A stretch of 64,000 nucleotides of DNA from Todiramphus chloris collaris (GCA_025345505.1 JANVCC010010406.1:11365679-11429678); one strand, 5' to 3'. Counted from the stretch's first letter, positions 25,801 to 39,545 are shown. Notes: generated by a model not told the origin, from the letters alone. Made by a program: numbers and translations.

Positions 25801-26269
25801 GTGCTGCCCTGGGGCTCTTAACTGCTGGGTAAAACTCATTTTCATAGGGATTATAGTTACATAAGGACCAGAGAGTGTCTAAATTAAGCTGGGGGGTGTT
25901 TGTTATCAGGCAGACCAAAAGGTAACCATTTCAGTTCTCCCTAACGTATGTGGTCCCAATCTTAAACACCCCTGGTTGTGATGCTCTCAAGAGTACATGT
26001 AAAGTCAATAAGTGTGCAAACAAGTATTTTCCACAAAAGTCATATGAAAATAGAAATAAAAACACTTCCTAATTATTTCTTTTTTGAAGCTCCAAACAGA
26101 TTTAATTAAAACAAATGAAAAAGAGTAGGTCTCTACTTAGCACCTCTATTATATAAAGAACTAAAAGTAGAAACTGAAGCTGTAACAGAACAAGATGAGC
26201 ATTTAACATTTCTTGCAGTGAACTAAATTTCTTCGGACTACTTGCTCAGAAGTCCAGCATTTTCTAAGG
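19831..26269. other. Intergenic sequence between TMEM171 and TMEM174
   Basis: About 6.4 kb with no recognised exon, CR1 copy or RNA gene. Short open frames here have no family-like features. Confidence 0.55.
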
Positions 26270-26335
26270 TTTATTGAAACCCAAATTCATAACTTATGTT
26301 TTTATGAAAAATTAGACACAGACAGTATTATTGCT

Positions 26336-26341
26336 TTTATT
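26336..26341 (-). terminator. TMEM171 poly(A) signal AATAAA
   Basis: AATAAA on the minus strand lies 76 bases past the TMEM171 stop codon. A second AATAAA (plus TTTATT at 26270-26275) follows. Either could end the mRNA, implying a short 3' UTR. Confidence 0.55.
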
Positions 26342-26416
26342 ACAAAATGTAAATAAATTCAAAATTTTGTAAATCCAAGTGTACAATCTCATTTAAAAAT
26401 GAAGTCTGACAGTCCT

Positions 26417-26633
26417 CTATGAGCTGGCGTCAGATGAGGCTAAGGAAATAGATGAAGAAGATGGAGAATGTTCATTATTTGTTATTGATGCTTTTTCTTC
26501 ATATTTTGGAGGTGATTCAGAAGAGAGGTATAACATTGGTAACATATCTGAAGGCGAGCTGCTTCCAGAAATTGTATATATGGTTTCATAGTCTCTAACA
26601 GCAATAGGTCTTTCATCATCTGCAAGCTGTGTG
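26417..26633 (-). CDS. TMEM171: TMEM171 coding exon 3 (C-terminus)
   Basis: The acceptor ttttacag|CACACAG starts a 217-nt coding stretch ending in TAG. It encodes YETIYTISG and SPPKYEEK, then a serine-rich end. The phase-2 junction (GG|C, Gly258) is the same phase as the last intron of TMEM174. Confidence 0.92.
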
Positions 26634-29600
26634 CTGTAAAACAGAAAACTGCATGTTAGCATAATTCATTTCTCTACAGTGAGTGAAATTCTACTTGACA
26701 TACATAAACATAAATGTATGCACACACTTCCTGAAAATCCCTGAAGCAAAAGAACTTGCATAAGTCCTAGGATTTAATTATGTGGACTACATTATGACTC
26801 ATATGAAAATTCTAGTAGTTCCGGGGGGAAGGGCAAACATCTCCCTTCTAACCTTTCACATCACTAGTCACAGCCTGGATTATGGGTATTACCTGGTTCT
26901 GGCAAGGCTATCTCACAATCTTATTACATTTTCTGATCCTTAGCTCCTAATGTATCTTCCCTTTTGTAGTCTATCACATATACATCATCCCCTTCTCTTA
27001 TGAAAAGCAGTTACTAGACTTAGAATTGCATTGCAAAGATCACAATCCTTAGCCATTTGAGATCTTAACATGAAAGAAACAAAGTTTTTACTAAGCTTTC
27101 CATCAACCCACAACACACATAAGCAGTAGCATTCCTGCTCAGAGATGGAGAAACAGAAGCAACTGAACATTACCAGTCTGCTAAATTCAAGGTGGGCAGC
27201 CAAGTATTCACTGCCCTCCTCTGACCATCTTAACTGGATCCCAACTGTTGGTTCTGGTACCCTTGCTCATCTCACCCTGGAGCTGACACTCAGCATATTG
27301 CTTCAGCTGCTTCTCAGCGAAAGGGAAGAACTCCTCATTGCTCATGATTCACTCCCAGAAGTGACTTTTACCTTTGCATACTCATCTGTACACCCAACAG
27401 TACGGTGTGAGGAGCAGGAATATGGAGCATAGTCACCTCATCTTCAGTGCTGCTAGTGGTGTTTGCATCAGAGAGAGAACGTACTACAGGACAAGTGTTG
27501 AAGTAATATATAACAGATGGCAGGAAAAAACTAACCCCTTTGGGGATCAGACCATGACACAGCTTCCTACAAGCTGTCTCCTCCAGCACAGCCCCCACCA
27601 CAGCACTTGCTGACAGACCATGGAGCAACTGACTGAAGAGGCAAATCACCTCTGCCTAGTAACTACCCACATATGAAATGAGTATTCCTTTCCAGCTTTG
27701 GGCTCTTCAACTCAGGCACTATGTTAGGAGGAACAAGGCCACTGCTTCTCCTCCATGAAAGCATCTGGGAACCAATTTGCACTAGTCAAGATGTTATGGC
27801 TGCTACCAAGTGCTGAGCTGTGGGAAAGTATGACCAAGTGAAATACCCAGAGGTAGTATCAACTCACAGGGTCTCTGTGAGGACTCTGGGGAGCATGGAA
27901 GTGCAACTGCTAGAACACCCCCAGCTACAGAACACCAAAGTGGGAGGTCGGTGTTTCCGCATCCAAGGTTGAGGTGTTTTGTTCACTCCCCTACAAACTG
28001 CCTCTTGGAGGCAGAGGAGCCCAGACAGGCAATCAATGGCGATTGAACTGATGGGATCACACACAAAATGTGGAGCACCAGAACTGGACACCTGTAGGTT
28101 GAGGCAGTTGATCCAGCCGTGGGGGATTTTGTAGAACAAGTAAAGGGAAGAGGGGTCACTCTGTACGCGCACCAGCAGGGAGAGCCCACAAGAAGTCTGA
28201 GGAAATATTTTTTTTGCCATTCCCCCATCACTCTTGGTTTTTCATTTTTCAGTGCAGGATGTGCTGCTTTCATCTTTCACACTCTTTGATAACTCACACA
28301 TTTTGCCGAGCACATGAGCAGGCAGCCCACATCTGAACTCAGGACCCAAAATTACTTGCAGCCCTCCATTTTGTGCATTGTACTTTTACAGACAGGCACT
28401 ATAAGAGTCACTGTCTCTCAGCTGCTTGTAAGGCTACAGCAGAACACATATGTTCCCATATTTCTCCCAGTTTTCCTTTCCAGCCTGGTCTTTTAAATGG
28501 AAATGCTTGGGGTTTTTTGAGGGTGCTCTTGGACCATATTTGAATTGGCTGTATCAGAGCTACCAGAGGTCCAGGTTCATACTCAGGGCAAGTAATTTCT
28601 CCACACACATCCATTTGCTTTATATGTACCTCTAGGATATACACACCAGGGAGAGTTACAGCACACACTGGAGCTGTAGCACAGACAGGCTCACTGTGGT
28701 GCCTAACTCCAGGACTAGCTGCAGCAGCTAGTATGAAACACCTTCCAGCTCTGGACACCTTCACGTAGCCCACTAAGAACACAGATCTCATGTAAACTCC
28801 TTCTTTCAGCAGCAGGAGTTTACTTTCTCTCCTGGCTGTCCTTTGACTGCAGCAGTATAGCTCCAAGAGCTGATACACTTCACCTGCAATCTGAGAACAG
28901 GCGAAGACTTTTATACTTAAAATGTTTTCTTCATGTAACAAGCTGTGCCTGGTCAGGAAAGCCACTGCCCTCTGGAAAGTACTTTTGCTTGATCAACCCT
29001 GACATCACATCCCCACATCTATCCTTGTCATGCTGAATTGGCAGGTGTTTAGGGCACTGAGTAATGAACAGATTCTCATCAGCTTTGTACAAAAAATACA
29101 ATCTGAGACAATTTGAGTGGAAAAGCAGGAGACTGAACTAATTATAGATATAGTTAGGGTTTATTAGGCCGTGCACCCCTCAGCACGAGTCATAACCTCA
29201 AGCTGGACCTTAGTCAGTAGGAACCAAACACCAAGTGTCTCCCTTCCCTAGGCAGTACATACACAGTATTTTGTTGTTGTTGTTTGGGGGCCAGACCTGC
29301 TGTGCACTAGTGTGTTACATTAGCAGCAAGTAAAAATGAGTAGGGTTTTTGATAAAGAGGTGGTTATTTTATGTTAAAAAACTGAAAGTGATTCTGAGAA
29401 AAGGCAGTCTGGTTTGTGGTAATAGCAACAGGAGGCATCTGCTGCATCCAGCAAAGATGGGGAGATAATGTTTGGAGGAGGGCAGTAGGAAATGGAAGAT
29501 ATAAGGATTTGACAGTGATTGACTAGAGAACAGAGTGAGGCTGAGACTTGAGAATCCACCAGGTGTACTTCAAAAGATGATTAAAAAAACCACTGCTATG

Positions 29601-32600
29601 ACAGCACACAAGATAACAAGAATAAGCACCCTTTGTAACACAAGTATCTTCCTCCTGTGGCATGTAGGTCTTTGGGCAGGAGGAAGGATCATGCTTGCTT
29701 AAAAGAGGAAGATTAGCACAGGTTTTGAAGAAGTACTGACATAAGGCACACAGCTGGCCATGAAACACTGCCTCATGTGAGTGGAGAAGTCTGGAGTGTA
29801 GTGGAAAGGTATAAAGTAATGGCCCAACCACTACTACAGCTGGACACAGCCAGGCAGGCTGCAGCTCTTGCTGCAGTGGTGGTACTTTGGATGCTGCAGG
29901 TACAGTCTTGTAAACCAAAGGTATCAATGAAGAAGTCCTGCACCACCAACTTACAGATCAAAAATAAGCTGACATAGGACCTTCCAAAAGGAAAAAAACA
30001 CGTGAATTCCAGATCATCAAGGGAATGAAACTAAGTTGAGGGCTCTAGGCATGTGGCATCTAACTCTCCTGGACACATCCAGTTCTGGTTCTTAGTATGT
30101 GGCCCTTGAGGTGACCTTTCACACTCAAGTTAGCAGCCCCACTGGTGGTAACCCAGAGAGGATAAATAACTCTCCCAAGTTCTTGTTGTGCAGACAACTC
30201 TTCAGTTATTCGGCAGCTCTTGCTGCCCGCACTTGGTGGTGGCAGCATTTAGCAGATCAGGTGTACTAAGTGTACGGAAGAATGATTGCATGGGTAAGGT
30301 ACATCATCCTGAGATGAAGCTGGCATTGTAACCCCCCTTTCAAGCTTCCAGGAGGTTCCTGCTCTTCTCTTGTAGTAAGGCATCCTTTTATTTCAACTTA
30401 CTGACACAGCAGGAACAAGGCAGATGGGCACAGGCATTGAGATAAGGGTCACAGGGAGAACGTAACACATTGAACTGGCATTCCCAGGACACGGGTCCTG
30501 TAGAAAGGTGTCATGAAGGGCTTACTGTATTTGGTCTACAGAAGCTTCCTAAAATCTGTCAGTGTGGATGTCATACCACTAGGGTACTGCAGTCAGGGGC
30601 ATCTTCTCTTGGACAAACTGTGGAAAGTAATCTAATCTAAGCATAATTAAATAAGGACATGATATAAGGCTTTGTCTTTACTTCAGAAGTTCTTTTCAGT
30701 CACATGAAACCAGTAAGAATTTAAGCCTCATGAATGACATTCCGTGGATTGTGATTCCTCTTATTCTAGGATATTTTAATTTCATTTCAAGTAACATATC
30801 TGAACTAAGGGAAGTGAGGCACTAGAAAACTTTGTAGTGCCTAGTAGAGGATTAATTCACAGTGATTATTTAAGAACATGGCCTTAGAGAACTTAAGAAA
30901 CACCTCAGATTTCCAAAGACAGAGAAGAAAACAGTCTTACCCATCACTGAAGATAGAGTGGTATGGTGGAGGATCTTCACTTGTAGGCAAGCCACTTGAC
31001 ATAAGACAATGCGTCACAGTTGGTGACATAGAGTCAGCAAAATAAGGAGGTGGAGGAGGTGGGAATACCATTACAGCATCACCTAGGGGAAAAAAACACT
31101 GATTACTCTCTGAAAAAATTGAGACACACTGTTTATTCTAACTACCTTCTAGAATATTTCCTATCTTTGGAATTACAGTATTTGTACTTGTGTATCTTAA
31201 AGTGCAATGATCCCACATAAAGAACTGCTGAATATATATACTGGGCTGTTAAAAGTACACTGGAGGTATGTTCAAAACCAGAATTATCCCAAAATAAAGA
31301 TGCAGCATATCCATAAGAGGAAGATTTCATGTAGGAAATACAGCTGGGGAGGGGGAGTGTTCCATCTAGCTAGGAGACACAAACCTCTTCACTGTTGTTG
31401 TTTTCAGGAACTGGAAGTGTAAAGCACACAGTTACTCTTGGCACAAGTAGTTTTCTTGGCAAGTAGTTTTCCTCACATATCTGAAACAGCACGCTTTAAA
31501 TTTCTGCACACCTACTGCAGGTGTTATAACAAAAGTATTCAAGTCATTAAAGGTTCTGATGATGGATTTTGTGTGCCTTGACAGTTTCCCTAATAAATTA
31601 GGCGTAGCTGAAGGCACACTGCTAACATTAATAGTACCATGACTCTACTGATACATAACTCACTAATACATGTACTGTGAAGCATATCTGCCAATTTCAG
31701 CTTTTTAACTGAGAAGTTTCAAATTTTTATTTTATTTTTTAAATGGAATGTTAGTTACCAGTCACTGAGGCTACAGAATTTACGTAAACACTTAATGCTC
31801 CCTAGCATCTTTTTTCCTTTGTAATTTGTGTGCAGGGACAGGTCAGAGAGGATCAAAAATGTTGAGTGAGGTGGTGGAGTGTTTTCTAGCTGAGTCACCA
31901 TTGTTCCACGATGTCACTATGCCAACCAGACCTCAGCCTTCAGCCTTTCAGTTTTACTTTTCCTGATGGAAGCATAAAAGGAATCCACTAATTTTGCTTT
32001 CCTGCCTTTAAAGACTATCTGAATTCCTTTCTACAACCCCCTGATTTATCCTCGTGGCTGGAAAACTGACTTTAAACCCTCATGTTTTCTGAGGGTCACC
32101 AGGTTACAGTTCTGTACATTGGTTTGACAGGCAGAAGGAAAAAGTTTTGCATAATGAATTTCAAGTCCAGTCAGTCAGATGGCAGTCAAGCAATACTATG
32201 ATTGACTCATTAATCCTTTCTGAGAGCTAAAAAGTTATCAAAATAATCTATGCATAGAAGTACTCATGGGGTATTAAAATCAGTATTATTTGCAGTAGTG
32301 CATTCCCTGCTAACATACCACATTTACTCAAATACTGTGCAATTAGAAGAAGTATCTTGCAATTATATCTCTAACTGATGAAGATGTGGCCATGCTTAAA
32401 AAAAAAATACACTGCTTATGAATCAGGTTCTCCTGTTTAAGGGGTCAAAGCTCAGGGCTAAAATAAATCTTAAATATAGTCACAGAAGTCATTAGACCTG
32501 TGATTTGCAATGTCAGCTACATCCTTTGGGAAAGGAAGTGGGATTGGACTCATTTGTGTCAGATTACATGGCTTCTTTTGCACAGACAGTTAGATCTTTC

Positions 32601-33467
32601 TTTTTATGCCAAAGGAGAGTTTTTGTCTTTGAGAGACGGGTAACTCAACTAACAATAAAGAAAACACAGGAGACAAAGCAATATTTTTCTGTTTTGGCTG
32701 GTTTGATATGCTAGAACTGACCTGCTTAGAGCTTAAATGAGTAATATTCAGAGGTAAATCATTAGTGGAAAAAACCCCCAAACACAAACAAACCCTACTA
32801 ACTCTCAAAAGTAAAGTTCACACATTATTTACCCACCTACTGTAACCTGAAAAGATTCAGGGCTCTGAGGATGTTCTTCACTTTCACAAGACTCTTGGTT
32901 GAGATTTAAATTTTGTTTCTTTTTAACATGAGCTATCACGAAGAAGCACAACCCAGTGAGCACAATTAAAGGTCCCATGATTTGAAGTGACAGGAATCCA
33001 CAGCCCTGGAGGTCCACATCAGAACTGCCAGTGTGGTTGAGCTGTATGCTGTGCCAGCCGGGGCTGCAGCCAGGAACCCAAATGCCCAGGATGCTGATTA
33101 GCATTCCACTAGTTAAAAACAGGAATCCAAATATGAGAAACTGGGCAAATTGACAGCTCCCACGACAGAAAACAAGGCTGTACACCTGCTCATTTTGCAA
33201 CTGTCTTTGTCTTATATACAGCCTGGCCTTTGATCGTGCCAGTAAAACACAAACCAGTCCACTTACAGCCAGCACAGGCCCAGCAGCCTTAAGGACCTCA
33301 TTACAGTCACTGAAGGTTCCAGATGGGCATGACTGGAGAATAAAGACAGAAAGCAGGAATCCAGCACAGAGCAACACAGCTCCAAAAACAAAAAGGAAAA
33401 AAATAAGTTTCCCATGTTGTCCATTATTTCCTTCACCTCCTGGTACAGGAACAGCCTCTGGATACAT
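26417..33467 (-). CDS. TMEM171: TMEM171, transmembrane protein 171 (complete, three coding exons)
   Basis: Coding exons are 33467-32837, 31082-30941 and 26633-26417. They join with phase-1 and phase-2 GT-AG introns to give 329 aa, close to the mammalian length of about 324. Four hydrophobic segments lie at roughly 21-43, 59-78, 108-131 and 157-180, with basic residues after TM2 and TM4 and an N-glycosylation sequon NHT (144-146) in the second outer loop. The long tail has the family signature VTVGDAVMVFPPPPPPYF, then DPPPYHSIF, YETIYTISG and PPKYEEK, giving PPxY motifs at 221-224, 248-251 and 299-302. An in-frame TAG at 33531-33533 precedes the first ATG, which supports the start. The function is not well established. 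The order with FCHO2 and TMEM174 matches mammals. Confidence 0.95.
26634..30940 (-). other. TMEM171 last intron
   Basis: This 4.3-kb phase-2 intron has donor gtaaga and acceptor ttttacag. The middle (about 27.1-30.3 kb) has higher GC and several mid-size open frames on the minus strand, the longest 185 codons (28408-28965). None is recognised. Confidence 0.7.
30941..31082 (-). CDS. TMEM171: TMEM171 coding exon 2 (proline-rich tail)
   Basis: This 142-nt exon is bounded by cccctag|GTGATG and GATGG|gtaagac. It encodes the six-proline run followed by YF and a second PPPY near its end. The frame is open throughout and matches the phases of both neighbours. Confidence 0.92.
31083..32836 (-). other. 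TMEM171 intron between coding exons 1 and 2
   Basis: This 1,754-bp phase-1 intron has donor gtgggt and acceptor cccctag. No repeat element is recognised. Confidence 0.85.
32837..33467 (-). CDS. TMEM171: TMEM171 coding exon 1 (all four membrane segments)
   Basis: This 631-nt exon encodes residues 1-210 plus one base. Two GT sites sit close together at its 3' end (GTAG|gtgggt and GTGG|gtaaat). Only the upstream one gives the phase 1 needed to read into exon 2 without a stop, so that donor is chosen. It yields the family sequence VTVGDAV across the junction. Confidence 0.92.
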
Positions 33468-33541
33468 TACAACAGAATCTTCAGGCAGATGAGTTGGGGG
33501 GGGGGTTGCCCCGTTAGCAGTGGCAGAAAACTACAGCAGAT
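33468..33541 (-). other. TMEM171: TMEM171 5' UTR part of the start-codon exon
   Basis: A polypyrimidine-like acceptor (tttttatgtttacag) ends at 33542 on the minus strand, so the exon carrying the ATG probably begins at 33541. It contains the in-frame TAG and a C10 run. This implies an upstream non-coding exon, placed in the CpG island near 39.55 kb. Confidence 0.6.
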
Positions 33542-36500
33542 CTGTAAACATAAAAATACCTGAATCAAAAGAAAAAAAACAAACAAAGAAACAAGTGGGA
33601 CTACCTACATTGTAATATTTACTTCTGCATTTGCTACTCAGCCTATATTCTATACTCAGTGTATTTTCTATTTTGTAGTATCACCATTACAGATTAAAGG
33701 GTTTAATAAAGTTTGCTGCCACTGAATGCTGACAAAAAGACAGAACTTGCTTTACAGTTAGACTGAGATCAACTGTACTTGCTGCTGCACAGCTAAATGA
33801 ATTGTTTCTTTAGATATACGGCCTTATGATTAATGGGACATTATTTTGAAAGCCTGAATCTAGGCTAACCTTTCCCTTGAGAAAGATAGGGGAAATTTCT
33901 GTAGTGAATGGCAGGAAGTGATAGACCAAGGGAAAGAACCTTAATGCAAGTGCGTATTGATGACTACTGGACTTCTTACCAAATCTTTAATACATACCCT
34001 TTCAAAGCATATAATCTTGCTGCTAATTCCACAGGCAATAAAGACTTTGCTGTTTCTCTCATTAAATCAGTCTCCTGTCCTATACAGCTGCAAGAGCAAG
34101 TACACAGAAGATTTTTGGTTCTGTTCTGAAAGGACAAAAGAAATAAAATAAGCCATATTAAAGACCACGTACTTCAACTTTCACTGACTCCAGAGCTGGT
34201 AAGCATACTGCTACCACACATCCATTCAACTTCCCTTTACTCCCGAATCTTGTCTGTGTTCCAAGAAATCTTTGAAAGTAAATATAACAAAGGTGTCTCC
34301 CAGAAGGCTTCTAAGCTCACAGGCATCTGGGTTTCGAAGTAAACCCAGAGGAAACAAACTAGTGCTGAGGCCAGTAACAGTCCACATGGTAGTATGCATA
34401 ACAAATATGCTGGATGTGGACAAATTGCAGCCTGGAAAGCCTGACTGAAAGGACAGCCTGCCATTCAGTTAGCTCTAGAAAAAAAAATGTATTCCTGTGA
34501 TTACCCAGAAAGAAGTTTGTGGTGCTCTCACACTCCAGCCTGCAGGGCTCGGATGGACACCTGTACTCCACACTACAGTGACTAGCAACAATGAAGACCT
34601 CAGTTCAAGTGGCTACCATCCATCAAAAGCCAACCTGAAACCCAAGGCATCCTCTGCCCCTCACCAGTAGTCTCCCAAGATGGAAAACTTCAAGTACAAT
34701 TTGTTTATACCAGGAAGGATATGCAAGGACTGGAGGAGTTTGTCACAGGTGGAAGCAGGTAATTGGTTTAGTTACTGCTGGTTGTCAGCTAACCTTCAGC
34801 TTTTCTTCTACTGGCTTCCACCATGCTGCTACTGATTCAGATGACTGGAAGCTACAAGTCAAATTAGATTGACTTCTCTTTACACATGCCTCAACAACAG
34901 TTATTCCACAGGAAAAACAAAGCAGTATGTGATTTGTGGAAGCAAACTGTTTAACATGTATCACTCACAACAAGCCTCATGTCACACACAAGTACCTGCA
35001 GTGCCCCACTGGGATGAAAACAAAAACACAACCATAAAACTCAATAGTCACTCAAAACCGTAATTATCTGTCTGCAATAAAAGGCAACCAATCAAGTCAA
35101 TTTAGCCACTTATAAGAGTAGGACCCAATTAAAGAACTGGCTGAGCAGATACACGGATGATGAAGTTATTAAATGTTTTACTGCTGAAGATCAAACCAGC
35201 CCTCAGGCAGCATAGGAGAAGGCAGAGATGAGCATGCAGGTAGAAGGCCCAGTAAGTACAAAATTCCACAGGCAAGGAAACAGGTTGCACCACACAGCAA
35301 GAAGGCCACTTCAGGAAGCAACAAAGTCCCCCCCGCTGGCTACGTCAAATAGCAAAACCGAGGGAACTCATTACCCATTACCGTGGACAGTTAATTTGTA
35401 AGCTCTGTCTACTATGTGTTTCTTCACTGTTCTGAATTCACTCCATCTTTCTACCAAGATTGGTTTGAAAAAGTGCTAACTGAGCCTCCCTTGGTAGAGG
35501 AGCCACAGCTCCATCCTGGAAAAAAAAAAAGAAGTGGTTTATAAAGAGAACTAAGATAGGACAGTATTTAATGAAAAAGAAATTCAAAGAAAGTCTGATA
35601 GATTTCAAACTGAAGAACTTCAGCCAAGCACACTTTCAATACTTATGAATTGGAAGTCAGTCTGAAGGCTTCAAGTCTAGACAGAGGAAATGGATTAGGC
35701 TGGTCACTCCTCCTTCTTCAACTTTACTGGTCTTTCCTAAGTTTATAAAATTGTTTCTCAGAACTGCATATGCTCTGTCATGTCTGAAAATTTCCCCCAT
35801 TTTCATAACTGATCTGAGTTGGCTAAGACTTACTGACCTACCAAAAAAATGCATAAAATGACTAAAGGGCCTCTAACATATAAAAAGCAAAGCACAGCCA
35901 GCAAAGCCCCATCTCACACACAACTGTCGAGGCATTTATCTGCTGAGGCACATTAACCACTCTAACACCAACATACTATAATTAGAGAGAACTCTGAATC
36001 TTTTTCTTGCAGTTCTCCCTAGGGAAAAAAACACAAAACATAAATACAAGTAAATTAAGACACATAATGTGAACAGAAAAAAAACCCTCATATTTAGCCC
36101 TTGAAAAGAAAAATATAGAGATTTGTTCTTATTACTCATAGGGCCTGTTTCTCTTCCACCAGTCTTCTTGTTATGAGATTAAGTTAAAACACGCATTAGA
36201 AATTAAGCATGTGCATATTTTCTTAATTCTTTCAGGCCACGGAAGAAGCAACATCTAGAACACTCTTCTGGCTTTGAATATGAAAGCCGCAAATGTTACG
36301 CTGCAAAAATCCAAGGGAAGACTAATTTTTATGTATGCTGCCACCAATTTTTAAATAGAAAATCGAACACAACATTTTAAGAAAGAAGCAAGCCTTATGT
36401 GCTTGAAATTCTTCCATCAGACCCGAGAGCTCCACAGGCACACTGACACGTGGGAATGTTCCCTCAAACTGACCCCACGTCTGAGACCGGGCATGGAAAT

Positions 36501-39500
36501 ACTAGGTCAGAAACTGCGAGAACAAAATCCCATAGTGTGGAGTCAGTTAAGTATGAGGGAGGAGGGAATTGTAAAAATAGCTTATAAAGAAAGTCTGGTT
36601 AGGAGCTTAACTTAAATGATATAGGGCTTTACCCCTTTGTAAGTCTGTCCAATGCCAGGTATATAGAACAGGAAATAACATCACAATTCTTTGTCACTTT
36701 TTCTACCTAACACTTATAATACAACTTTCACATTATGGACAACTCCACGGATTTTAAAACACAAGTTGTAATGATGAAACTGTGACTTTCTGCTTTCTGC
36801 TTGAACCTTCAGAGTTCACATTAGCCAAGATTTTCACTGCAAACACTAGAGCTATAGATTCACTACCCCTTACTCATATGAAATTTGATAGCCTCATGCA
36901 GTCATATACATTTGGGAACTGAGGATTAGAAGAAAAAAAAAAATCACTGCAAGAACTAAAACACTGCTGTGCCTTTGTTTTATGTTTCCTGGAGTAGATC
37001 CTGTTCCTGCTCTTTCAGTCGCAAAAGCACCCAAATAATTTCACGCAGAAGAATTAGGTCTAGTCTGTGTCATTTCAAGAACTAATACCCTGGCAGTTTG
37101 TAGCCCACAATGGAAACCCCATTAGAAGTCACAAGCCATTCTTTTCAAGAGTTTTCCATTTAAGTGTTTTTGCCTGTACTTGACGTTTTTGAACTTCTAC
37201 TGTGAAGTTGACACTGCCATTGTGTGATGGTTTTTTTCCTCTTCCCAGGTTTCAAATTAAACCATGACACCTGACAGGACAAGCTACCTGGAAGGAAGAG
37301 TCCCCTCAACTTCATGTTTTGACATGCAAGTCAAACTGAATGAACTCTGCTTCCTCTCACTCCCTGTATTAAGTTTCCTCTTCACATCAGCCTATGCACC
37401 CATGCCGTTTTCTGCTCTTTATCACATCACAGTTTCTTCCCTGGATTGCACTCCTAACCTGATATTCAGCAGAAGCACCCATCTGTGAGCACAACTGATT
37501 AAAGCAAAGTGAGTTTGCCACCTTCATACCCACATTCTTCCTCTCCCATAGTGTTTTTAATCACTTCCAGTGAAGAGCTGGGAGAAACACCCAAGAGGAC
37601 ACACTTCCTCTACTTGGAAGCAACATTAAGACTGCAAGCACTAACAAGTTCCAAGATACCAAGTACATCCAATTTGACCTCTTGTGCATGCAGTCTCTAA
37701 CCAGTGCCTGACAGTGCTCTCATCTCACGAGGCATACAACTCTGATATCCCAGGAGGAGGATTTCAAAGATTTAGATGCTGTGTGAAAAGGTCCCTATGC
37801 AGGGAACGGATGACGCAGAAAAAACCTGCCCAAATGGGTTAGCTCACAGTGTAAGAAAGGCAATGCTATGCTGTTTTTCCACAGCCATTGAAGGTGGGAC
37901 TGAAATCAGTGTCTGGAAAAGTGTCGGAAAACTGCAGCAGGAATTTCCTGAAAACAGGATGAATCCTGACAGCCTCCAGACACATGCGCACTGGAGATAC
38001 CCTCACCACAAATGGGTAGAGTTAGGTATTCTGACCCATGCCAGACAGAACGTGATCTGTAAAGAAGCTGCCAACTACTACCCCTGTGGGCTACAAGATA
38101 AAGCCAAACAGACTAAAAGCTGGTCCAGAAACACCCCTGACTCACTTAGGCAGGAAGAGTCCTGATGCCATGTCAGGACACAAGGACTCCAAAAGGATGT
38201 CTGGACACAGAGCGGAGCTTGCAAAGCAGTGTGATAACCCACTAGCTGGATGCAATGCAGGGTACCAGGGCAGCACTTAAATTCAACACTAGGCTCTGAA
38301 GGGTCCCATGCATGTCCCATGATGCTTTTTACACAACACACCAGTGGTACACAAGAGCTGGAACAAAACAGCTCCTAATTTCTGGAGTACTTGCTGGAAG
38401 ACAGGGGAGGAGGTAAGAAGACACAGTTAAAGCCAGAGTGACTTTTTTTCAGACAGGTAACACAAAACAGAACAATTTCTGGCAAGTTCTAGGAAGGTCT
38501 GTTGCATGAGGCTGAAGTACCTCAAAGCAAAAGGCACAGGCAATGAGACTTAGAAGTTTTGAAACAACCGTAACCATCAAGAAGATGCAGGACTCCAAAA
38601 GCTGCCCAAGGCCTTCCTGTCCCGGTTTCTTAAGGCTGGCTTGATGCATTAAACCTGTCAACTCATGGACAAGCAATTAAGCTCTGCTTCACCTGAGGAA
38701 AAAAGCGGTATCCCATGGCATCCCCCACTAGCCTGTCAGTCATACGCTCAAACTCACACTGGGGTCTTTCGCAGGATGGACTGCACACTGAAAGCACAGC
38801 TCCTGTGCATCGAGCTGGAGCAAGGAACAGGGCAGGGCAGTCTGTCCATCACCTCCCTAGGAGGAAACAGCACCCGGCCTGTGCCCATCAGCCCAGCCAG
38901 AGCCTCCTCGCTAAGGCCTTCACAGCACCCTGTCACCAGCAGCAACTGGAGCATTATATGTCAGCAGAATAACGTGGACGTCCCATCGTCTCACAGGGAT
39001 AACCTAAAGGTCACTGCAGGCAAGCAGCGGAAAGCAATGGGCTCTCCCGGGAGGAGATAAAGAGGTTTTCCTTGCCCAAGGACACTTACGCCCCGGAGAA
39101 GTGACAGGCAGGGGCAAAGCCCTAGCCTCTGCCCTTGAGGGGAGGGAAAAACGCGGCAGTAACGGCGGCTGCTAGGAGAGAGGGCACTAACGCACCCGCC
39201 CGCCGCAGCGCCCTCCCTGCGGGCAGCCGGAGGACGCGCCACCTTCCCGCGGCAAGCCCCTGCTCCCCCGGGAAGCCGCGTCTCCCCACCGCGCTCTGCC
39301 TCTCCTCACACCGGCGCCCCGAGGCTTCCCCCCACCCCCGAAGGGCCGGCCGGGGACCACGCGCCATTTTCGCGGCCGCCCGGTTGCCTTCTTCAACCCG
39401 CGGCGGGAGCTGTGAGGATCCCGGCAGGCAGCGGGACCACGGCCTGGTGGCCTAGCCCGGCCGGCGGCCGCCCGCAGGGGCGGGCAGAGCGGGGCAGGTG

Positions 39501-39545
39501 CGGGGAACAGTCGGCGGCAAAGGACTCCAAGCGCCCGCCCCTTAC
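33542..39545 (-). other. Inferred TMEM171 first intron
   Basis: About 6 kb between the inferred CpG-island first exon and the start-codon exon. No other exon or CR1 copy was found; short open frames are not family-like. Confidence 0.45.

Noticed and set aside
28408-28965. 185-codon minus-strand open frame in the TMEM171 intron as a gene
   Set aside because: No family was recognised, and about one frame of this length is expected by chance. It is kept only as a low-interest finding.
32831-32836. Downstream alternative donor GTGG|gtaaat for TMEM171 exon 1
   Set aside because: It has a slightly better consensus, but its phase puts a TGA at once in exon 2, whereas the upstream donor gives the family sequence.
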